A stretch of 64,000 nucleotides of DNA from Streptomyces coacervatus (GTDB lineage: Bacteria > Actinomycetota > Actinomycetes > Streptomycetales > Streptomycetaceae): NCBI RefSeq assembly GCF_029223485.1, contig NZ_JARHTP010000008.1:248001-312000 (forward strand), written 5' to 3'. Made by a program: the position numbers and the translations under genes. How positions within the stretch are numbered: position 1 is the stretch's first letter; each line of letters opens with the position of its first letter. The notes below the pieces were generated by a model. It saw nothing but the letters and a program-made list of their open reading frames with translations. It was not told where the DNA came from and ran no database searches. Below, piece by piece: positions 59,012 to 64,000 of the stretch.

Positions 59012-59033
59012 ATTTCTGTCGGGCGACAGAAAT
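59012..59033 (+). promoter_or_regulatory. perfect 22-bp palindromic operator of the carboxylase operon (site 2)
   Basis: ATTTCTGTCG-GG-CGACAGAAAT, 10-bp arms without mismatch, 40 bp before the UAAP1 start. The same element in slightly degenerate form is at 48349 before the APC permease, 42 bp from its start. Probable binding site of the divergent TetR protein. Confidence 0.8.
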
Positions 59034-59073
59034 AACCCCGGAAGAGACAACCCCCGGAGCCGGAGGTCCCGCG

Positions 59074-59898
59074 ATGGCGACAGCGACCACATACGGAGCC
59101 CGCGATCACGCACGCGCCCAGGAGGGCACACGCGCCGAGGCCATGCCCGTCGTCCCGTCCGCCGCCTGGCCGGACCCGCCCTGCGAGGCGGGCCACCTGG
59201 TCTGGGCCGAGACGGTGGCGGGCGGCAACTACACCCACCGGGTGCTGGCCCGGGGTACGGAGCTGCGCCTGACCGACCTGCACGGCGACGCCTGCGCGCA
59301 TCTGCTGCTGTACGTCGCCGACCGGCCCTGGGAGCGGCTGAACGTCGCCGACACGGTGAAGGTCCAGTGGAACGCCTACCTCGGCGAGGGGCAGCTGCTC
59401 CTGTCCGACCAGGGCCGCGTCCTCGCGAGTGTCGTCGCCGACACCTCGGGGCGGCACGACGCGCTGTGCGGCACCTCCACCCTCGTACGCAACACGGAGC
59501 GGTACGGCGACGGCACCCCGCAGTGCCCCTCGCCCGCAGGCCGCGAGCTGTTCAAGCTGGCGGCCGCGAAGAACGGCCTGCAGCCGCGCGATCTGCCGCC
59601 CTCCCTCTCCTTCTTCCAGGGCGTCGAGGTACGCGAGGACGGCAGCCTGGACTTCACCGGCTCCGCCGGCCCCGGCGGCAGCGTCACCCTCCGCGCCGAG
59701 CAGGACGTCACCGTGCTGATCGCCAATGTGCCGCACCCGGCCGACCCGCGCCCCGACTACGTCAGCACCCCGCTGGAGGTCCTCGCCTGGCGCGCCGCGC
59801 CGACCGAACCCGGCGCCCCGCTGTGGGAGGCCACGCCCGAGGGCCGCCGCGCCTTCCTGAACACCGCCGAATTCCTTGCCGCGAGGGGGCTCGCATGA
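59074..59898 (+). CDS. urea amidolyase-associated protein 1 (UAAP1; possible carboxyguanidine deiminase subunit)
   Basis: 274 aa, DUF1989. After a nonconserved start, GGNYTHRVLARGTELRLTDLHGDACAHLLLY, ERLNVADTVKVQWNAYLGEGQLLLSDQGRV and SGRHDALCGTSTLVRNTERYG are typical; the last holds a probable catalytic Cys. LPPSLSFFQGVEV and a VLIANVPHPADPRPDYV end follow. UAAP1 with UAAP2 has been reported as carboxyguanidine deiminase in guanidine-using bacteria. GGAGG precedes the ATG. The end overlaps UAAP2 as ATGA. Confidence 0.92.
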   Translation: MATATTYGARDHARAQEGTRAEAMPVVPSAAWPDPPCEAGHLVWAETVAGGNYTHRVLARGTELRLTDLHGDACAHLLLYVADRPWERLNVADTVKVQWNAYLGEGQLLLSDQGRVLASVVADTSGRHDALCGTSTLVRNTERYGDGTPQCPSPAGRELFKLAAAKNGLQPRDLPPSLSFFQGVEVREDGSLDFTGSAGPGGSVTLRAEQDVTVLIANVPHPADPRPDYVSTPLEVLAWRAAPTEPGAPLWEATPEGRRAFLNTAEFLAARGLA

Positions 59899-60518
59899 GC
59901 ACGGGCACACCAACGACCGGGCACACGACCGTCGTTGCGGCACGCGCCGCCTGGTCGTCCGTCGTCCGCACGGGCGAGACGCTCACCATCACCGACCTGC
60001 ACGGCAACCAGGCCGTCGACTTCCTCGTCTACGACGCCCACGACACATCGGTCCGCTACAGCGCGCCCGACACCATCCACGCGCAGGGCAACATCTTCCT
60101 GACCACGGGCAGCGTGCTGATGAGCAATGAGCACACCCCGCTCATGACCGTCGTCGACGACGAGGTGGGCCGCCACGACACGGTCGGCGGCGCCTGCTCC
60201 AAGGAGTCGAACACCCTGCGCTACGGCCACCACACCTGGTCCCAGCACGCGTGCGTGGACAACTTCCTTGCGGAGGGCGCCCGTTACGGCCTGGGCAAAC
60301 GCGACCTGGTCTCCAACATCAACTGGTACATGAACGTGCCCGTCGAGAAGGACGGCACCCTCGGCATCGTCGACGGCCTCTCGGCGCCGGGCCTGAAACT
60401 GACCCTGCGCGCCGAGCGCGACGTCCTCGTCCTGGTCTCCAACTGCCCCCAGATCAACAACCCCTGCAACGGCTTCGAGCCGACGGCCGTGGAGATGACG
60501 ATCGGGGTCACTGGATGA
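59895..60518 (+). CDS. urea amidolyase-associated protein 2 (UAAP2; possible carboxyguanidine deiminase subunit)
   Basis: 207 aa, second DUF1989 protein. VRTGETLTITDLHGNQAVDFLVYDA, RYSAPDTIHAQGNIFLTTGSVLMSNEHTPLM, GRHDTVGGACSKESNTLRYGHHT and ISNINWYMNVPV-like text (VSNINWYMNVPVEKDGTLG) are family marks, with Cys in GGACSKES and metal-ligand histidines. It ends CPQINNPCNGFEPTAVEM. ATGA overlaps on both sides show one translational unit with UAAP1 and the carboxylase. Confidence 0.93.
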   Translation: MSTGTPTTGHTTVVAARAAWSSVVRTGETLTITDLHGNQAVDFLVYDAHDTSVRYSAPDTIHAQGNIFLTTGSVLMSNEHTPLMTVVDDEVGRHDTVGGACSKESNTLRYGHHTWSQHACVDNFLAEGARYGLGKRDLVSNINWYMNVPVEKDGTLGIVDGLSAPGLKLTLRAERDVLVLVSNCPQINNPCNGFEPTAVEMTIGVTG

Positions 60519-63500
60519 CCTTCGACACGCTGCTCGTCGCCAACCGGGGCGAGATCGCGGCCCGGATCATCCGCACGGCCCGCGAACTGGGCCTGCGCAC
60601 GGTCGCCGTGTACTCCGACCCGGACCGCTCCGCACCCCACGTACGGCTCGCCGACGAGGCGGTGCGGCTCGGCCCGGCGCCCGCGAAGGAGTCGTATCTC
60701 GACGCCGACCTGGTGCTGAAGGCGGCCAAGGACACCGGCGCGGGAGCGATCCACCCGGGCTACGGCTTCCTGTCCGAGGACGCGGCCTTCGCGCGCCGCT
60801 GCGAGGACGCCGGAATCGTGTTCGTCGGCCCGACGCCCGGGCAGCTGGAGCTGTTCGGCGCCAAGCACACGGCGCGGGCGGCGGCCGAGGCGGCGGGGGT
60901 GCCACTGGCCCCGGGGACGGGCCTGCTGGAGTCGCCGGCCGAGGCACTCGCACAGGCATCGGCGATCGGCTACCCGGTGATGCTCAAGGCGACCGGCGGT
61001 GGCGGCGGTATCGGTATGTCGGCATGTCGGTCCGCCGACGAACTGACCGACGCCTGGGACCGGGTGCAGCGTGTCGCCGCCGCCTCCTTCTCCTCCGCCG
61101 GCGTCTTCCTTGAACGCCTGGTCGAACACGCCCGCCATGTCGAGGTACAGGTCTTCGGCGACGGCGAGGGCCGCGTCGTCACCTTCGGCGACCGCGACTG
61201 CTCCCTCCAGCGCCGCAACCAGAAGGTCCTGGAGGAGGCCCCGGCGCCGGGCCTCCCCGCTCACATACGCCACCAACTGGCCGCATCCGCCCGCGACTTG
61301 TGTGCCTCCGTCGACTACCGCTCCGCCGGAACCGTCGAGTTCGTCTACGACGCCGCCCGCGAGGAGGCGTACTTCCTGGAGGTCAACACCCGCCTCCAGG
61401 TGGAGCATCCGGTCACGGAGGAGATCTACGGCGTCGACCTCGTCGCCTGGATGCTGCGCCTGGCCCGCGGCGACTCCGACGTCGTACGCGAGCCGGGCGC
61501 CCCCCGCGGCCACGCCGTCGAGGCCCGCCTCTACGCCGAGGACCCCTCACGCGAACACCGCCCAAGCGCCGGCCTGTTGACGAGGGTCGAGTTCCCGCCG
61601 GGCGTCCGCGTCGACGGCTGGGTGGAGAGCGGCACGGAAGTGACGACGTCGTACGACCCCATGCTCGCCAAGGTCATCGCGTACGGCCCCGACCGCGCCC
61701 ATGCGCTCCAAAGGCTCGACGAGGCGCTGGCCCGCACCCGCGTCGACGGCATCGAGACCAACCTGGGCCTGGTCCGCGCGGCCCTCGCAGACCCGGACTT
61801 CAAGGCCGCCGCCCACTCCACGGCTACCCTCGCCGCCGTCTCCGACCCGACCCCGCGTATCGAGGTCGTCTCCGGCGGCACCCTCACCACGGTGCAGGAC
61901 TGGCCGGGCCGCACCGGCCACTGGCAGGTCGGCGTGCCTCCGTGCGGCCCGATGGACGACCTGTCCTTCCGGCTCGGCAACCGGGCCCTCGGCAACCACG
62001 AGGGCGCCCCGGGCCTCGAATGCACGCTCCAGGGACCTTCGTTGAGGTTCACGCACCCGACGACCGTGTGCGTGACGGGCGCTCCCGCCGAGGTCACCCT
62101 CGACGGCACACCGGTCGCGCAGTGGGAGCCGGTGACGGTGCCCGCAGGTGCCGTACTGGAGATCGGCGCACCGACACGGCACGGCCTGCGCACCTATGTG
62201 CTCTTCGCCGGCGGCCTGGACATCCCGGCCTTCCTCGGCAGCACAAGCACCTTCACACTGGGCCGCTTCGGCGGGCACGGCGGCCGGGCGCTGCGTACCG
62301 GCGATGTGCTGCACGGCGGTACGGTCGCCGACGGCGCCCCGGTACCTACCAAGGACCGCCCGTCCTTCACCGCCCTATGGCACGTCGGCGCGGTCGAAGG
62401 CCCCCATGCAGCACCGGAGTTCTTCACCGAGGAGGACATCCGCGACTTCTACGCCGCCGGCTGGAAGGTCCACTTCAACTCGGCCCGCACGGGCGTACGA
62501 CTGGTCGGCCCCAAGCCGCGCTGGGCGCGCACCGACGGCGGCGAGGCGGGCCTGCACCCGTCCAACATCCACGACACCCCGTACTCCGTCGGCGCGGTCG
62601 ACTACACCGGCGACATGCCGGTCCTGCTCGGCCCGGACGGCCCCTCGCTCGGCGGGTTCGTCTGCCCGGCGACGGTCCTGAGCGGAGAGCGCTGGAAACT
62701 GGGCCAGCTACGCCCGGGCGACACCGTCAACTTCGTCCCCGTACAGATCGACGGCTCCACACGCCCCGACATCGTGGACGGCGGCGTACTGGCCCGCGGC
62801 GGCGACATCACCTACCGCCGCAGCGGCGACGACAACCTGCTGGTCGAATTCGGCCCCATGCAGCTCGATCTGGCACTCCGCATGCGCGTCCACGCACTGA
62901 TGGAAGCGGTGGCCGCCGACGGCCCCGAGGGCATCACGGACCTCACACCGGGCATCCGCTCCCTCCAGATCCAAACCGACCCGACCCGCCTCCCCCAGCA
63001 CGAACTCCTCACCGCCGTACGGCAGATCACCGCAACGCTCCCGCCCACGGACGAACTCGTCGTCCCCTCCCGCACCGTCCATCTCCCCCTCTCCTGGGAC
63101 GACCCGGCAACCCGCGAGGCGATCGCCCGCTACATGGCGGGCGTCCGCGACGACGCCCCCTGGTGCCCGTGGAACATCGAGTTCATCCGCCGGGTCAACG
63201 GCCTGGAGTCGGTGAACGACGTCTACGACACCGTCTTCGACGCCGAATATCTCGTACTGGGCCTGGGAGACGTGTACTTGGGCGCCCCGGTCGCGACCCC
63301 CCTCGACCCCCGCCACCGCCTGGTGACCACGAAGTACAACCCGGCACGCACCTGGACGGCCGAGAACTCGGTCGGCATCGGCGGAGCATACCTGTGCATC
63401 TACGGCATGGAAGGCCCCGGCGGCTACCAGTTCGTAGGCCGTACCACCCAGGTCTGGTCGGGCTGGCAGCAGCGGGGAGCCTTCGAGCCGGGCTCCCCCT

Positions 63501-64000
63501 GGCTGCTCCGCTTCTTCGACCGCATCAAGTGGTACCCGGTGGCCGCGGACGAACTCCTCGACCTACGCGCCGACATCACCTCCGGCCGCTTCGTGCCCCG
63601 CATCGAGGAGGGCACCTTCTCACTCGCCGACTATCAGTCCTTCCTGGCCGAACACGCCGAGTCCATAGCGGAGTTCAGGAAACGGCAGCAAGCGGCCTTC
63701 TCCGCGGAGCGGGACGCATGGGAGACAGCAGGCGAGTTCACCCGCGCCGAGACGGCCTCCGCACCACCGACTCCCCCGGCCGAGGTGACGGTCCCGCCGG
63801 GCGGCCGCCTGGTCGAGGCCGAATTCGCCGCATCCGTCTGGCAGTTGAACGTCGAGCAGGGCGACGAGGTGACGGCCGGACAGCCCCTGCTCGCCCTGGA
63901 GGCGATGAAGATGGAATCCAGGGTGCACGCGCCGATCGACGGCGTGGTGGCGGAGATCCTGGCCAGACCGGGCGACCAGGTGGAGGCGGGGACGGCACTG
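60515..64000 (+). CDS. biotin-dependent urea/guanidine carboxylase, 3' end beyond window
   Basis: About 1162 residues are visible and the frame is open to base 64000. Biotin carboxylase: LLVANRGEIAARIIRTAREL, GAGAIHPGYGFLSEDAAFA, MLKATGGGGGIGM, EVNTRLQVEHPVTE (residues 1-450). Then the carboxyltransferase parts (VVSGGTLTTVQDWPGRTGHW; ARTGVRLVGPKPRWAR; KYNPARTWTAENSVGIGG; YGMEGPGGYQFVGRT). A BCCP domain with LALEAMKMESRV, biotinylated Lys, is near residue 1132. It carboxylates urea to allophanate or guanidine to carboxyguanidine with ATP. The ATG overlaps the UAAP2 stop. An allophanate hydrolase gene is expected just beyond the edge. Confidence 0.95.
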   Translation, partial: MTFDTLLVANRGEIAARIIRTARELGLRTVAVYSDPDRSAPHVRLADEAVRLGPAPAKESYLDADLVLKAAKDTGAGAIHPGYGFLSEDAAFARRCEDAGIVFVGPTPGQLELFGAKHTARAAAEAAGVPLAPGTGLLESPAEALAQASAIGYPVMLKATGGGGGIGMSACRSADELTDAWDRVQRVAAASFSSAGVFLERLVEHARHVEVQVFGDGEGRVVTFGDRDCSLQRRNQKVLEEAPAPGLPAHIRHQLAASARDLCASVDYRSAGTVEFVYDAAREEAYFLEVNTRLQVEHPVTEEIYGVDLVAWMLRLARGDSDVVREPGAPRGHAVEARLYAEDPSREHRPSAGLLTRVEFPPGVRVDGWVESGTEVTTSYDPMLAKVIAYGPDRAHALQRLDEALARTRVDGIETNLGLVRAALADPDFKAAAHSTATLAAVSDPTPRIEVVSGGTLTTVQDWPGRTGHWQVGVPPCGPMDDLSFRLGNRALGNHEGAPGLECTLQGPSLRFTHPTTVCVTGAPAEVTLDGTPVAQWEPVTVPAGAVLEIGAPTRHGLRTYVLFAGGLDIPAFLGSTSTFTLGRFGGHGGRALRTGDVLHGGTVADGAPVPTKDRPSFTALWHVGAVEGPHAAPEFFTEEDIRDFYAAGWKVHFNSARTGVRLVGPKPRWARTDGGEAGLHPSNIHDTPYSVGAVDYTGDMPVLLGPDGPSLGGFVCPATVLSGERWKLGQLRPGDTVNFVPVQIDGSTRPDIVDGGVLARGGDITYRRSGDDNLLVEFGPMQLDLALRMRVHALMEAVAADGPEGITDLTPGIRSLQIQTDPTRLPQHELLTAVRQITATLPPTDELVVPSRTVHLPLSWDDPATREAIARYMAGVRDDAPWCPWNIEFIRRVNGLESVNDVYDTVFDAEYLVLGLGDVYLGAPVATPLDPRHRLVTTKYNPARTWTAENSVGIGGAYLCIYGMEGPGGYQFVGRTTQVWSGWQQRGAFEPGSPWLLRFFDRIKWYPVAADELLDLRADITSGRFVPRIEEGTFSLADYQSFLAEHAESIAEFRKRQQAAFSAERDAWETAGEFTRAETASAPPTPPAEVTVPPGGRLVEAEFAASVWQLNVEQGDEVTAGQPLLALEAMKMESRVHAPIDGVVAEILARPGDQVEAGTAL

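Noticed and set aside
58140..59012. 290-aa plus-strand frame through the TetR gene and repeat tract
   Set aside because: The first part is antisense to TetR, the rest is low-complexity repeat text; no ribosome site and no family.
58698..59073. Guanidine-I (ykkC) riboswitch before the carboxylase operon
   Set aside because: I looked because the operon may act on guanidine, but saw none of the conserved ACGR/GGGA-type loop elements; the gap holds short repeats and a protein-type palindrome.

Overview
This window is chromosomal DNA from a Streptomyces species. The evidence is very high GC with G/C-biased third codon positions, dense coding with many 4-nt ATGA/GTGA overlaps, frequent GTG starts, Streptomyces dispersed intergenic repeats, a conservon operon and an iron box. 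From memory, the order pheT-pheS-kinase-methyltransferase-rplT-rpmI-infC ... glnA4 ... rarABCDE matches the S. coelicolor SCO1590s-1630 neighbourhood. It looks like a syntenic core segment with strain-specific insertions. No tRNA, rRNA, CRISPR array or complete insertion sequence was seen.

Left part (1-13.5 kb): a carboxymuconolactone decarboxylase end; a secreted GH51 arabinofuranosidase; DUF6314; a histidine-phosphatase-like protein without its catalytic histidines; a GNAT; a divergent MocR regulator/EamA exporter pair whose start codons overlap; DUF1918; a secreted GHL10 hydrolase; 3-hydroxybutyryl-CoA dehydrogenase; a NUDIX hydrolase; an NsdA-like regulator; and a SpoIIE-type phosphatase. 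Core part (13.8-25 kb): pheST, an orphan histidine kinase, a TrmH methyltransferase, the infC-rpmI-rplT operon (infC starts at an AUC codon behind a long leader with an attenuator-like hairpin), DUF1844, SseB, a beta-lactamase-like hydrolase, and a mycosin coupled to a long proline-rich membrane protein.

Middle (27-48 kb): an amino-acid deaminase/aldolase; a secreted HAD phosphatase; and a glutamine-synthetase-like gene (probable glnA4) in an operon with aldehyde dehydrogenase and SDR, next to a FadR regulator and a gamma-glutamyl hydrolase. This set suits ethanolamine or polyamine use through gamma-glutamyl intermediates. Then come LysR/TDT, an XRE-cupin regulator with a metal-receptor protein, and a glycine-betaine-type transporter. 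Its permease carries two fused substrate-binding domains, and its ATPase gene is split by a 37-nt palindromic element. Next are a 5'-3' exonuclease, an iron-box-controlled siderophore reductase, and a PadR/ABC exporter operon.

Right part (48-64 kb): an APC permease whose promoter carries the same 22-bp palindrome that precedes the urea/guanidine carboxylase operon at 59 kb; an RluA-type synthase; a class I terpene cyclase that appears to have been inserted between rluA and the rar-type conservon (P450, GTPase, DUF742, roadblock, sensor ATPase); a TetR regulator; and UAAP1, UAAP2 and a biotin-dependent carboxylase running off the right edge. The most rewarding items are the disrupted betaine ATPase gene, the two-site palindromic regulon, and the terpene cyclase insertion scar.
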